DNA of 64,000 nt from Microbacterium sp. BK668. Its GTDB lineage: Bacteria > Actinomycetota > Actinomycetes > Actinomycetales > Microbacteriaceae. The position numbers were made by a program, and so were the translations under genes. Shown here one piece after another: positions 26,330 to 34,912 of the stretch (positions are counted from its first letter, which is position 1; each line of letters starts with the position of its first letter). The notes under the pieces are model-generated. The model ran no database searches. It was not told the origin of the DNA and saw nothing but the letters and a program-made list of their open reading frames with translations. The DNA lies in assembly GCF_004362195.1 (NCBI RefSeq), contig NZ_SNWG01000001.1, forward strand, positions 1,302,001 through 1,366,000, written 5' to 3'.

Positions 26330-27472
26330 CTAGAGGGTCGCCGCGAGGGGGTCGAAATCCGCGCCGAGCGAGCCGACCTCATCGAGGGTGCTCTCGACGG
26401 CGACGAACGCCCGCCGCTCCACGGCTTCCTCGATCGACAGGAGGGTGTCGAGCACGTGATAGCCGAAGCGGCCGGTCGCCACATGCGGGCGCCCGGCGCG
26501 GATCGACCGCGCCATGTCGAGCACGCCGAGACCCCTGCCGGCGAGCACTCCCTCCTGCGGCACCTCGATGACCTCCTGCACGACGGGTGCCGGGGGAGTG
26601 ACGGCCTCTTTCAGCGGCCGCGTGATCGTGATCGCGCCGCCCCCGCCGAAGGTGTTGGGATCCGGGATGACCATCGTCCCCTCGGTGCCGGTGATCTCGA
26701 CGACGCCGTGGCGGAAGAGGGGCGAGTCGACGCTGTACAGGCTCTGGGCCTGCGCGCCCTCTTCGAACGAGATCAGCGCCGAGACCGTCGACGGGATCTC
26801 GACCGGGAACTCCTCTCCCGCGAGCGGGCCCACCTGCACCCGGCGGGTCTCGGAGCCCTTCAGGCCGAGGGCCGCGACGGCCGCGACCGGGCCGAAGACG
26901 TGGACGAGCGCCGAGACGTAGTACGGGCCCATGTCCAGCAGCGGTCCGCCGCCGACGGCGTAGAGGAAGCCGGGGTTGGGATGGAAGATCTCGGGACCCT
27001 GCCACTGGAAGCTCGTCGATGCGAAGAGCGGGCGACCGATGTCTCCGCGGGCGATGGCCCGCTTTGCGGTCTGGATGCCGGGGCCCAGCACCGTGTCGGG
27101 TGCGATGCCGACGCGCAGGCCCGCGGCATCCGCCTTCTCGAGCATCCCGAGCGACGACGCCCGGTCGACGCCGATGGGCTTCTCGCTCCACACGTGCTTG
27201 CCGGCCGAGAGGATCGCCTCCGACACTTCGACGTGGGTCGCCGGGATCGTGAGGTTGATGACGATCTCGATGTCGGGGTGGCCGAGCACGACGTCGACGC
27301 CACCGGCCGTCGGCACGCCGTACTTGGCCGCCTGTTCGCGAGCGCGCTCCTCGAGCAGGTCGCCGATCGCGAGCACGTGCACGTCCGGGAAGCTCGTCAG
27401 ATGCGTGAGGTACTGGTCGCTGATGTTCCCCGCGCCGATGAGGCCGACGCCGACGGGCCCCGAGCCGGCCAT
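26330..27472 (-). CDS. Gfo/Idh/MocA-family sugar dehydrogenase
   Basis: A 380-residue NAD(P)-dependent oxidoreductase. The Rossmann start is VGVGLIGAGNISDQYL, the substrate-lid strand carries the EKPIG lysine motif (SEKPIGVD), and the HPNPGFLYAVGGGPLLDMGPYY block is family-typical. It overlaps the upstream isomerase stop by one base (TGATG), so the two form an operon probably controlled by the divergent TetR regulator. The likely role is oxidation of a sugar or cyclitol. A second paralogue is at 33776. Confidence 0.92.
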   Translation of the reverse strand: MAGSGPVGVGLIGAGNISDQYLTHLTSFPDVHVLAIGDLLEERAREQAAKYGVPTAGGVDVVLGHPDIEIVINLTIPATHVEVSEAILSAGKHVWSEKPIGVDRASSLGMLEKADAAGLRVGIAPDTVLGPGIQTAKRAIARGDIGRPLFASTSFQWQGPEIFHPNPGFLYAVGGGPLLDMGPYYVSALVHVFGPVAAVAALGLKGSETRRVQVGPLAGEEFPVEIPSTVSALISFEEGAQAQSLYSVDSPLFRHGVVEITGTEGTMVIPDPNTFGGGGAITITRPLKEAVTPPAPVVQEVIEVPQEGVLAGRGLGVLDMARSIRAGRPHVATGRFGYHVLDTLLSIEEAVERRAFVAVESTLDEVGSLGADFDPLAATL

Positions 27473-28275
27473 CAGCGGAGGATCCCGTCGAGGTGCACGC
27501 GGCTCTTCTCGATCGCATCGAAGAGGTCGCCGTCGTAGTGGTCGAACTCGACGATCGCGAGCTCGAGGGCGGGCGCGGCGGCGATCGCCTCGGCGAGCGG
27601 CACGACGCCCTCGCCGGCGGGCACCTGGTCGGCAGGCGGGTAGGCGGCGAGCGCCCCGGGGTCGAGCGTTCCGTCCTTGGCGTGCACCGCCACGACCCGG
27701 TCGCCGAGCCGCTGCAGGAGCTCGACCGGATCGACGCCGCCCCGCTTCACCCAGTACAGGTCGACCTCGAGCACGACGCGCGGGTCGAGGAGGCTTGCGA
27801 GCACTTCGAGACCGGTGACGCCGTCGAAGCGGGCCTCGAGCTCGTGCGCGTGATTGTGGTAGCCGACGCGGATCCCCTCGCCCTCGCCGATTTCGGCGGC
27901 GGTGTTGAGCAGGCGCGCGGTCTCTTCGATCTGCTCGCGGGTCTCCCACCGTTCGGGCGCGGTGTAGGGGTCGATGACGATCTCCATGCCGAGCGTCTTC
28001 GCGGCCGCGAAGACCTCGGCCGGGGGCGGGACAGGCAGCGTCGTTCCGCTTCCGTCGGGGTTGACGAACGACTCCGACGCGAGGAACGCGTGGCCCGAGG
28101 GCGCCGAGATGCCGTGCGACGACAGCGCGGCGGCGAGGGGCTCGGCGCGGCGGACGAAGTCGTAGGGCTCCGCGGCGGTGAAGCCCCGGGCCGCGACCTT
28201 CGCGAGGGTTCCGTCGAGGTCGCTCTCGAGCGCCTCGCGCAGAGTGAACAGCTGGATGGAGGTACGGGCCGGCAT
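27472..28275 (-). CDS. Sugar phosphate isomerase/epimerase (xylose-isomerase-like TIM barrel)
   Basis: A 267-residue AP-endonuclease-2/xylose-isomerase-fold enzyme. Characteristic pieces are SIQLFTLREAL (strand 1), YHNHAHELE and VLEVDLYWVKRGGVDPVELL with a metal-binding Glu/Asp, HAKDG, and the late FDHYDGD. ATG 28275 has AAGGAG upstream on the minus strand; the frame remains open into the TetR operator, which argues against longer starts. It precedes the Idh/MocA gene in one transcript, a common pairing for isomerisation plus oxidation of sugars or inositols. Confidence 0.88.
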   Translation of the reverse strand: MPARTSIQLFTLREALESDLDGTLAKVAARGFTAAEPYDFVRRAEPLAAALSSHGISAPSGHAFLASESFVNPDGSGTTLPVPPPAEVFAAAKTLGMEIVIDPYTAPERWETREQIEETARLLNTAAEIGEGEGIRVGYHNHAHELEARFDGVTGLEVLASLLDPRVVLEVDLYWVKRGGVDPVELLQRLGDRVVAVHAKDGTLDPGALAAYPPADQVPAGEGVVPLAEAIAAAPALELAIVEFDHYDGDLFDAIEKSRVHLDGILR

Positions 28276-28342
28276 CGGTGAGGACTCCTTGATCGGCGAT
28301 GAAAGGACGAGGCATCCGCTCGTGCCGCTCACGCTAACACAG

Positions 28343-28364
28343 AAAACCTCCGCATGGAGGTTTT
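28343..28364. promoter_or_regulatory. TetR operator candidate
   Basis: Perfect inverted repeat AAAACCTCC-GCAT-GGAGGTTTT in the 107-base divergent region between the isomerase gene and the TetR gene. Nine-base half-sites and the position 18 bases before the TetR start fit autoregulation and control of the isomerase/dehydrogenase operon. Confidence 0.8.
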
Positions 28365-28382
28365 TGGGGATAGGATGCCGCC

Positions 28383-28985
28383 ATGACCGACGAGGAGCCG
28401 CCGGCGCGACCGCGCCGGGCCTACGCGAAAGGCGTCGCGCGGCGCCGGGAGATCCTCGACCGGGCCATCGAGGTGTTCGCGGAGCGGGGCTCAGGCAGGA
28501 CGAGCCTGCGCACCATCGCGCAGGAGGTCGGCGTCACGCACGCCGCTCTCACGCACTACTTCGGTTCGCTCGAGGAGCTGCTCGTCGAGGTGTACCGGGA
28601 GTCGGAGCGCCGCGGGGACGAGCTCGCCCCACACCCGCCCGACGCGACGCCGGTGGAGATCATGCGGGAGTCGGCAAGACGCAACCGCTCGGTCGCGGGC
28701 CTCGTGCAGCTCTACTCGACGCTCGTCGCATCCGCCCTCGAGGAGGGACATCCGGCCGCGCGGGAGTTCGCGACGACGCGCTTCGCGGGCCTCCGCGGCG
28801 ACATCGCGGACCGCGTGCGGCAGAAGCAGCGGGAAGGCGTGCTTCGAGAGGATGCGGATGCCGACGCCGTCGCGGCGCTCGTGATCGCGGCATCCGACGG
28901 TCTGCAGACCCAGTGGCTGCTCGACCCGGAGACTCCGCAGGACGCCGCGTTGGCACTGCTCGAGAAGCTGCTCGCCCGCCCCTGA
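28383..28985 (+). CDS. TetR-family transcriptional regulator
   Basis: A 200-residue regulator. HTH at about residues 37-58 (TSLRTIAQEVGVTHAALTHYF), preceded by REILDRAIEVFAERG. The C-terminal ligand domain looks like the TetR_C_6 type (LYSTLVASALEEGHPAAREF). ATG 28383 follows GGGGATAGG. It is divergent from the isomerase/Idh operon across a perfect palindrome, so that operon is its probable target. The ligand is probably a sugar derivative (inference). Confidence 0.92.
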   Translation: MTDEEPPARPRRAYAKGVARRREILDRAIEVFAERGSGRTSLRTIAQEVGVTHAALTHYFGSLEELLVEVYRESERRGDELAPHPPDATPVEIMRESARRNRSVAGLVQLYSTLVASALEEGHPAAREFATTRFAGLRGDIADRVRQKQREGVLREDADADAVAALVIAASDGLQTQWLLDPETPQDAALALLEKLLARP

Positions 28986-29022
28986 GCGCGTCCCGCCTCC
29001 CCTTCCATTCTACGGACGGGGC

Positions 29023-29059
29023 GGGGGCTTGCGGCAAGGGCCCCCCGAGGGTGCAGAAT
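29023..29059 (+). promoter_or_regulatory. Rifamycin-associated element (RAE)-like promoter of helR
   Basis: GGGGCTTGCGGCAAGG at 29024-29039, extended by GCCCCC, matches the 19-base RAE that I recall from rifamycin-resistance genes of actinobacteria. It overlaps a TTGCGG (-35-like, 29029-29034), with CAGAAT (-10-like, 29054-29059) 19 bases later. It lies 86 bases before the helR start. Rifamycin induction is inferred from the motif. Confidence 0.82.
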
Positions 29060-29130
29060 CGATCCCCGCTTCGCTCTCGCCGCGGCCTCGGGCGTCGTCG
29101 GGAGCGCCTTCTCGAAGTGGAGCCCACGCC

Positions 29131-31278
29131 ATGACGCCCCTCACCACGAGCGCGTTCGACCTCCCCCGGAACCTCGCCGCGAAAGCGGATCCGGCCCTCA
29201 TAGAAGACGACGAGCGGCACTTCGCCGCGATCGCCGCGAGCCTCGCCCAGACGATCGCCGACCTCTCGGGCCGGCTCGACGCCCTCCGCCTGACGCCGGG
29301 CGGCGAGGGCCAGGCGGCGCTCGAGCGCGACCTGGAGATCCACCGGGTGAGCGCGCGCCTGCGCGCGCTGCGCCGCTTCGGCCTCGACCTGTGCCTCGGC
29401 CGGATCGTTCCCGAGGATGGCGAGCCGGTCTACATCGGGCGATTCGGACTGAGGGATGCCGCGGGCCGGCGCCTTCTCGTCGATTGGCGCGCGCCGGCTG
29501 CCGAACCCTTCTTCGCCGCGACGCACGCCGACCCGCGCGGCCTCGCGAGCCGCCGTCGCTACCGCTGGGCGAGCGGACGCGTTCGCGACTACTGGGACGA
29601 GGTCTTCACCCCCGAGGGCCTCGCGTCGAGCGCTGCGCTCGACGATCAGTCCGCCTTCATCGCGAGCCTCGGGAGCGACCGGTCGGCGCGCATGCGCGAC
29701 GTCCTGGGCACGATCCAGTCCGACCAGGACGCCATCATCCGCGCCGGGTCCAAGGGTGCGCTCGTCGTGGACGGCGGGCCGGGCACGGGCAAGACCGTGG
29801 TCGCCCTGCACCGAGCCGCCTATCTCCTCTACGCCGACCCGCGCCTCGGCGAGGGAAGCGGTGGCGTGTTGTTCGTCGGTCCGCACGAGCAGTACCTCGC
29901 GTACGTGTCCGACGTCCTGCCGAGGCTCGGCGAGGAGTCGGTGCAGACCTGCATGATCCGCGACCTCGTCCGCGAAGGGGCGGCCGCGACGCCCGAGCAC
30001 GATCCCGCAGTGGCGCGGCTCAAGACCGACGCCCGGATGATCGACGCCATCGAGCCCGCCGTCGCGCTCTACGAGGAGCCGCCGACGACCCGGCTCGTCG
30101 TCGATACGCCGTGGGCGGAGCTCGAGCTGACCCCGCAGGACTGGGCCGAGGCCTTCGCCTCGGCGGAGCCCGGCACGCCGCACAACGAGGCGCGCGACGA
30201 CGTGTGGGAGACCCTCCTCGAGATCCTCGGCGATCAGATCGACGACGAGGTGCCGCTGCACCAGCTCCGCCGCGTGCTGGCTCGCCACGAGGAGCTGAGC
30301 CGCGTCTGCCAGCGCGCGTGGCCGCTGGTCGAGGCATCCGTCGTCGTCTCCGACCTGTGGTCCGTCCCGGCGTACCTCCGCCGCTGCGCGCCCTGGCTCG
30401 ACCCCGCAGAGGTCCAGCTCCTGCAGCGGGCGGATCCCTCGGCCTGGACCGAGGCCGATCTTCCGCTCCTCGACGCCGCCCGTCGGCGGCTCGGCGACCC
30501 CGGCGCGTCGCGAAGGAAGCAGCGGCGGGACGCGGCGCTCGCCGCCGAGCGGGCGGAGCGCGAGCGCGTCGCGGACGAGCTCATCGCAGCGGACGACTCC
30601 GAGATGCTCGTCATGACGATGCTGCGCGGCCAGGATTTCGTCACCTCTCTCGACGACGAGTCCGCACTTCCCCGTGCCGATGCCGACCTCCTGGCGGGGC
30701 CGTTCGCGCACGTCATCGTCGACGAGGCGCAGGAGCTGACGGATGCCCAGTGGCGGATGCTGCTGAGCCGCTGCCCGTCGCGCAGCTTCACGATCGTCGG
30801 CGACCGCGCGCAGGCGCGCCACGGGTTCACCGAGTCGTGGGAGGAGCGTCTGGCCCGCGTCGGGCTGCGCGACATCTCGCTCGCGTCGCTCACGATCAAC
30901 TACCGCACGCCCGAGGAGGTCATGGCTGTGGCCGAGCCGGTCATCCGCGCCGCGATCCCCGACGCCAACGTGCCGACATCCGTCCGGAGCGCGGGGGTGC
31001 CGGTGCACTACGGCGCCGCGGCCGAGCGCGACGGCCTCCTCCGCGCGTGGCTCGCGGAACACGCGGAAGGGGAGGGCGTCGCGTGCGTGATCGGCGACCC
31101 GACGTTCGCCGGCTCGGCCCGCGTGCGCGCGCTCGACCCCGAGCACGTCAAGGGACTCGAGTTCGACCTCGTCGTGGTCGTCGACCCGGACGGCTTCGGC
31201 GAGGGCATCGAGGGCGCGGTCGACCGGTACGTCGCCATGACGCGCGCGACGCAGCGGCTCGCCGTGCTCACGACCTGA
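29131..31278 (+). CDS. helR: HelR-type RNA polymerase recycling ATPase (HelD/UvrD-like), rifamycin tolerance
   Basis: A 715-residue superfamily-1 helicase-like protein. The start SAFDLPRNLAAKADPALIEDDE is typical of actinobacterial HelR; the protein protects RNA polymerase by displacing bound rifamycin. Walker A GGPGTGKT is near residue 215, Walker B/DEAQ at VIVDEAQELTD, motif III-IV FTIVGDRAQA, motif V HVKGLEFDLVVVVDP and motif VI YVAMTRATQRL. An N-terminal coiled-coil-like arm spans about 20-80. ATG 29131 is chosen because earlier in-frame codons lie in the promoter. It has an RAE-like element upstream and a MarR gene 24 bases downstream. Confidence 0.92.
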   Translation: MTPLTTSAFDLPRNLAAKADPALIEDDERHFAAIAASLAQTIADLSGRLDALRLTPGGEGQAALERDLEIHRVSARLRALRRFGLDLCLGRIVPEDGEPVYIGRFGLRDAAGRRLLVDWRAPAAEPFFAATHADPRGLASRRRYRWASGRVRDYWDEVFTPEGLASSAALDDQSAFIASLGSDRSARMRDVLGTIQSDQDAIIRAGSKGALVVDGGPGTGKTVVALHRAAYLLYADPRLGEGSGGVLFVGPHEQYLAYVSDVLPRLGEESVQTCMIRDLVREGAAATPEHDPAVARLKTDARMIDAIEPAVALYEEPPTTRLVVDTPWAELELTPQDWAEAFASAEPGTPHNEARDDVWETLLEILGDQIDDEVPLHQLRRVLARHEELSRVCQRAWPLVEASVVVSDLWSVPAYLRRCAPWLDPAEVQLLQRADPSAWTEADLPLLDAARRRLGDPGASRRKQRRDAALAAERAERERVADELIAADDSEMLVMTMLRGQDFVTSLDDESALPRADADLLAGPFAHVIVDEAQELTDAQWRMLLSRCPSRSFTIVGDRAQARHGFTESWEERLARVGLRDISLASLTINYRTPEEVMAVAEPVIRAAIPDANVPTSVRSAGVPVHYGAAAERDGLLRAWLAEHAEGEGVACVIGDPTFAGSARVRALDPEHVKGLEFDLVVVVDPDGFGEGIEGAVDRYVAMTRATQRLAVLTT

Positions 31279-31302
31279 CCGCGGAGCAAGTACGGTCGAT
31301 GC

Positions 31303-31842
31303 ATGGCCGTGCGGGATGACGAGGTCGATCTGCTGATCGACGCCTGGTCGCAGCGGCTGCCGGACGTCGACCTGACGCCGCTCGACGTCATGTCGCGGCT
31401 GCGCCGGGTCGCGGCGCGACTCGCGCGGCTGCGCGCGAGCGCATTCCGCACAGCGAAGCTCGCCGCATGGGAGTTCGATGTGCTGGCGGCCCTCCGCCGC
31501 GCCGATCCGCCGCATCAGCTCGCCCCCGCGCAGCTTATCGAGCGCACGATGACCAGCAGCGCGGGGATGTCGGCGCGGCTCGCCAGCCTCATGGAGCGCG
31601 GCCTCATCGAGCGCAAGCGCAACCCGAACGACGGGCGCAGCATCCTCGTCCGCATCACCGACGAGGGCACGATGCGCGTAGACCTCGCCATGCGCGAGCT
31701 CGTGCGGCGCGAGGAGGACGCGCTGTCCGAGCTCTCCCCGCGCGACCGCGCGACCCTCATCGAGCTGCTGCGGGTGCTCATGGACGACGTGCCCGGCGAC
31801 GGCGACGGCGAGGATGCCGGAGCCGAGGCCGACGAGGATTAG
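31303..31842 (+). CDS. MarR-family transcriptional regulator
   Basis: A 179-residue winged-helix protein. The HTH is LIERTMTSSAGMSARLASLMERGLI, with wing motif KRNPNDGRSILVRITDEG (DGR retained). The acidic tail GDGDGEDAGAEADED is unusual in length. It begins 24 bases after helR, with GCGGAGCAAG before ATG, so it may be co-transcribed with helR. The family commonly senses phenolic compounds; no target is evident. Confidence 0.88.
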   Translation: MAVRDDEVDLLIDAWSQRLPDVDLTPLDVMSRLRRVAARLARLRASAFRTAKLAAWEFDVLAALRRADPPHQLAPAQLIERTMTSSAGMSARLASLMERGLIERKRNPNDGRSILVRITDEGTMRVDLAMRELVRREEDALSELSPRDRATLIELLRVLMDDVPGDGDGEDAGAEADED

Positions 31843-31992
31843 CGGCCGGGCCCCCGCGCGCACGCCAGGGCGCACCGGGGGTCCGCTGCTCGGGGTCAGC
31901 TCGTCTTGCGATCCCCGCGACTCAGCTCATCGCCCCCTCGCCTATTCGGGGTGAGAGGTGCGCGCCCGTGGGATGACGCGTCCGGGCCGGCG

Positions 31993-33015
31993 CTAAGGGC
32001 CGAGACTCGCCGTCGAACGGCGGGCGACGAGCTCCGTCGGCAGCTCGACCTGGCGGTTGCCGAGGGGCTCGCCCCGTCCCAGCCGGTCGACGAGTTCGAC
32101 CGCGAGCGCGGCCATGTCGTGGATGGGCTGGCGGATCGTCGACAGCGGCATTCCGCCCGGCGGCCGCGGGTCGTCGTCGAACCCGACGACCCCGATCTCG
32201 TCCGGCACGCGCCGGCCCGCGTGCAGCACCGCCGACACGACCGTGTGCGCGACGGCATCGTTGACGGCGAAGACGCCGAGCCGCGCGTCGACGGAGAGCT
32301 CGACCAGCCGCCGGATGCCGGCGCGAGACACCCCGCCGACCCAGTCGGCGTCGATCAGCTCGACGCGCGCTCGGGGCAGGAGTCGCGCGAGCTCCTCGCG
32401 GAAGCCCTGCTCACGGGCCCGGCCGAAGCGGTAGCGCAGCGCGGTCGTGGCGAAGACGAATCGCTCGTAGCCCTCCGCGACGAGGTGCCGCGCGGCATCC
32501 CTCCCGCCCTGGCGGTTCGTCGCGCCCACCGTGACGACACCCGGCTCGGTATCGGACCGGGGATCGAGCACGACGCTCGGCACCGCGAAGTCCGAGAGGC
32601 GGTCGAGCTGGCGTCGCGTCGGGGTGATGATGGCGAAGACGACCCCCGACGACCGCCGCGCGGCGACGCGGGCGGGCCAGTCGTCCGCCGGGTCGGTGCG
32701 CTCCTTCGTGAGGACGACGTCGTAGCCGAGCGCGAACGCGCGCTCGTGCGCACCGAGGATGACCTGGTGCGTCCAGGGGCCGCCGAGTCCCCCGAGGACG
32801 AGCTCGATGAGCCGCGGATCGGTGTGCGCCCGCCGGCCGCGGTTGGTCGTCGCGCGGTCGTAGCCGAGCGCCGTCGCTGCATCGTGCACGGCGCGCCGGG
32901 TTGCGAGGGAGAAGTCGCCCCGCCGGGACAGGACGCGTGAGACGGTGCCCGCCGAGACGCCCGCGGCAGCCGCGACGTCGGCGAGCGACGCACGGCGGCT
33001 CGCCTCGTCGGTCAC
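31993..33015 (-). CDS. LacI-family transcriptional regulator
   Basis: A 340-residue regulator. HTH at ASLADVAAAAGVSAGTVSRVLS, then a type-1 periplasmic-binding fold ending VVGFDDDPRPPGGMPLSTIRQP. Start is the GTG at 33015, which directly precedes the HTH; no better codon exists. It is divergent from the ThuA/dehydrogenase pair, with a TGCGCA-centred palindrome between, so these are its likely targets. The inducing sugar is unknown. Confidence 0.9.
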   Translation of the reverse strand: MTDEASRRASLADVAAAAGVSAGTVSRVLSRRGDFSLATRRAVHDAATALGYDRATTNRGRRAHTDPRLIELVLGGLGGPWTHQVILGAHERAFALGYDVVLTKERTDPADDWPARVAARRSSGVVFAIITPTRRQLDRLSDFAVPSVVLDPRSDTEPGVVTVGATNRQGGRDAARHLVAEGYERFVFATTALRYRFGRAREQGFREELARLLPRARVELIDADWVGGVSRAGIRRLVELSVDARLGVFAVNDAVAHTVVSAVLHAGRRVPDEIGVVGFDDDPRPPGGMPLSTIRQPIHDMAALAVELVDRLGRGEPLGNRQVELPTELVARRSTASLGP

Positions 33016-33022
33016 CCGTCTA

Positions 33023-33036
33023 TTTTTGCGCAGTAA
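33023..33036. promoter_or_regulatory. LacI operator candidate, TGCGCA-centred
   Basis: TTTTTGCGCAGTAA is a partial palindrome (TT-nn-TGCGCA-nn-AA), eight bases before the divergent LacI start. The central CG step is usual for LacI-family sites. It lies 54 bases before the ThuA start. Confidence 0.6.
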
Positions 33037-33089
33037 TGAGACGGTGGATGCCTCCGCCTGGCATCGTCGTGGGCCGGAGGTGGTGATCG

Positions 33090-33797
33090 ATGACGACGAC
33101 CACGCGGAAGGCGCTCGTGGTGCGCGGGGGATGGGACGGACATCAGCCGGTCGCGGCGACGGAGCGGTTCCTGCCCTTTCTGCGGGAGCGCGGATTCGAC
33201 GTGCGGGTCGAGGAGGCGACGGCTGTCTACGCGGATGCCGGCGCCCTCGCCGAGACGGACCTCATCGTGCAGTCGGTCACGATGTCCGAGATCTCCCGCG
33301 AAGAGCTCGAGGGGCTGCGTGCCGCCGTGGCAGCCGGGACGGGCTTCACCGGATGGCACGGCGGGATCGCCGACTCGTTCCGCGCGTCCTCGGACTACCT
33401 GCAGCTCGTCGGCGGCCAGTTCGCGACGCATCCCGCCGTCGGTCCGGGCATCGAGCGAGCCGAGGGCGAGGAGTACTACCGCGATCACCGCGTGGAGTTC
33501 ACCGACCTCGGGCGGAGGCATCCGATCACCGAGGGGCTCGAGGACTTCACTCTGCGCACAGAGCAGTACTGGGTGCTGTTCGACGAGCTCAACGACGTGC
33601 TCGCGACGACGACCCATCCGTCCGAGCCGGCGCAGCCGTGGCACCGCGCGCATACGTCGCCTGCCGTCTGGACGCGCGAGTGGGGAGCCGGCCGGATCGT
33701 CGTGACGACGCCCGGGCACAGCCTCGACGTGCTCGATCACCCGAGCGTGCGCACCATCATCGAGAGGGGGATGCTGTGGGCAGCGCGCACCGCATAG
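33090..33797 (+). CDS. ThuA-domain protein (trehalose-utilisation-like)
   Basis: A 235-residue ThuA-like, class-I glutamine-amidotransferase-fold protein. Characteristic parts are ALVVRGGWDGHQP, the GTGFTGWHGGIADSFR loop, YYRDHRVEFTDLGRRHPITEGL and VVTTPGHSLDVL. ThuA proteins accompany disaccharide oxidation in other bacteria, possibly acting on 3-keto-sugars. ATG 33090 follows GGAGGTG. The next gene starts inside its 3' end, giving a coupled pair with the dehydrogenase. Confidence 0.9.
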   Translation: MTTTTRKALVVRGGWDGHQPVAATERFLPFLRERGFDVRVEEATAVYADAGALAETDLIVQSVTMSEISREELEGLRAAVAAGTGFTGWHGGIADSFRASSDYLQLVGGQFATHPAVGPGIERAEGEEYYRDHRVEFTDLGRRHPITEGLEDFTLRTEQYWVLFDELNDVLATTTHPSEPAQPWHRAHTSPAVWTREWGAGRIVVTTPGHSLDVLDHPSVRTIIERGMLWAARTA

Positions 33798-34855
33798 GCG
33801 TCGTGGGCCTCGGCTTCATCTCCGCGGTCTACCTCGAGACGCTCGCCGCGGCCCCCGACGTCGAGATCACGGCCGTCGCCGACCTCGACCGGGCAAGGGC
33901 GGATGCCGCGGCCGGCTCGCTTCCGTCGGCGCGGGCCCGATCCGTCGACGCCCTGCTCGCCGCCGACGACGTCGACATCGTGCTCAACCTGACGATCCCC
34001 GCGGCACACGCCGACATCGCGCTCGGCGCGATCGCGCACGGCAAGCACGTGTACGGCGAGAAGCCGCTCGCGGTGACCTTCGCCGACGCAGAGGAGATCC
34101 TGCGCGCCGCGCGCACGGCGGGGGTGCGGGTGGGCTGCGCGCCGGACACGGTGCTCGGGACCGGCATCCAGACGGCGCGCGCCGTCGTCGATGCCGGGGA
34201 GATCGGCCGCCCGATCGCGGCGACGGCGCAGATGGTCACGCCGGGTCACGAGCGCTGGCACCCGAACCCGGACTTCTACTATCGACCGGGCGGCGGTCCG
34301 CTTCTGGACATGGGCCCCTACTACGTGACGGCGCTCGTGCAGCTCCTCGGGCCCGTGACGTCGGTCGTCGGAGCGGGCAGCAGACTCCGCTCCGAGCGCG
34401 TCATCGCGACCGGGGACCGCGCGGGCCAGGCCGTTCGCGTCGAGGTGGATTCGCACGTGACCGGCATCCTCCACCACGCGTCGGGCGCGCTCTCGACGAT
34501 CACGACGACCTTCGACGGCACGGCGACGCAGGCGCCGCCGATCGAGGTGCATGGCGAGAACGGCTCGCTGAGCGTGCCCGACCCCAACCACTTCGACGGG
34601 GAGGCCTCGGTGCACGAGCTCGGCGGGGACGGCTGGGTTCCCGTCCCGCCGCGGGCCGGGATCGCCGGCACCGCTCGGGGTGCCGGTCTGCTCGACCTCC
34701 TCCGCGCGCCCGCCGGGGTGGGGCCGCGCGCGTCAGGAGACATAGCGCTGCACGTGCTCGAGATCATGACGGGGCTGCTCGGCTCCGCGGCATCCGGCTC
34801 CCGGGTGGACATGACGACCACCGTCGAGCGCCCTCCTCTCGTCCCGCTCGCCTGA
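33776..34855 (+). CDS. Gfo/Idh/MocA-family sugar dehydrogenase
   Basis: A 359-residue NAD(P)-dependent oxidoreductase with HRIGVVGLGFISAVYL at the start, EKPLAVTF as the catalytic EKP motif, and HPNPDFYYRPGGGPLLDMGPYY. It is paralogous to the gene at 26330-27472, sharing APDTVLGTGIQTA/APDTVLGPGIQTA. The GTG at 33776 is chosen: GAGAGGGGG precedes it and it overlaps the ThuA gene by 22 bases. With ThuA it likely oxidises a sugar to a keto form. Confidence 0.92.
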   Translation: MGSAHRIGVVGLGFISAVYLETLAAAPDVEITAVADLDRARADAAAGSLPSARARSVDALLAADDVDIVLNLTIPAAHADIALGAIAHGKHVYGEKPLAVTFADAEEILRAARTAGVRVGCAPDTVLGTGIQTARAVVDAGEIGRPIAATAQMVTPGHERWHPNPDFYYRPGGGPLLDMGPYYVTALVQLLGPVTSVVGAGSRLRSERVIATGDRAGQAVRVEVDSHVTGILHHASGALSTITTTFDGTATQAPPIEVHGENGSLSVPDPNHFDGEASVHELGGDGWVPVPPRAGIAGTARGAGLLDLLRAPAGVGPRASGDIALHVLEIMTGLLGSAASGSRVDMTTTVERPPLVPLA

Positions 34856-34912
34856 GCGCGGACGGGGATTGCCGCGGCACCGGGCCCGTGCGGCGGCGCG
34901 CCCGGGGCGTGG

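Noticed and set aside
28660..31875. Long minus-strand open frame opposite helR and the MarR gene
   Set aside because: Composition follows codon shadows of the plus-strand genes, with no family motif.
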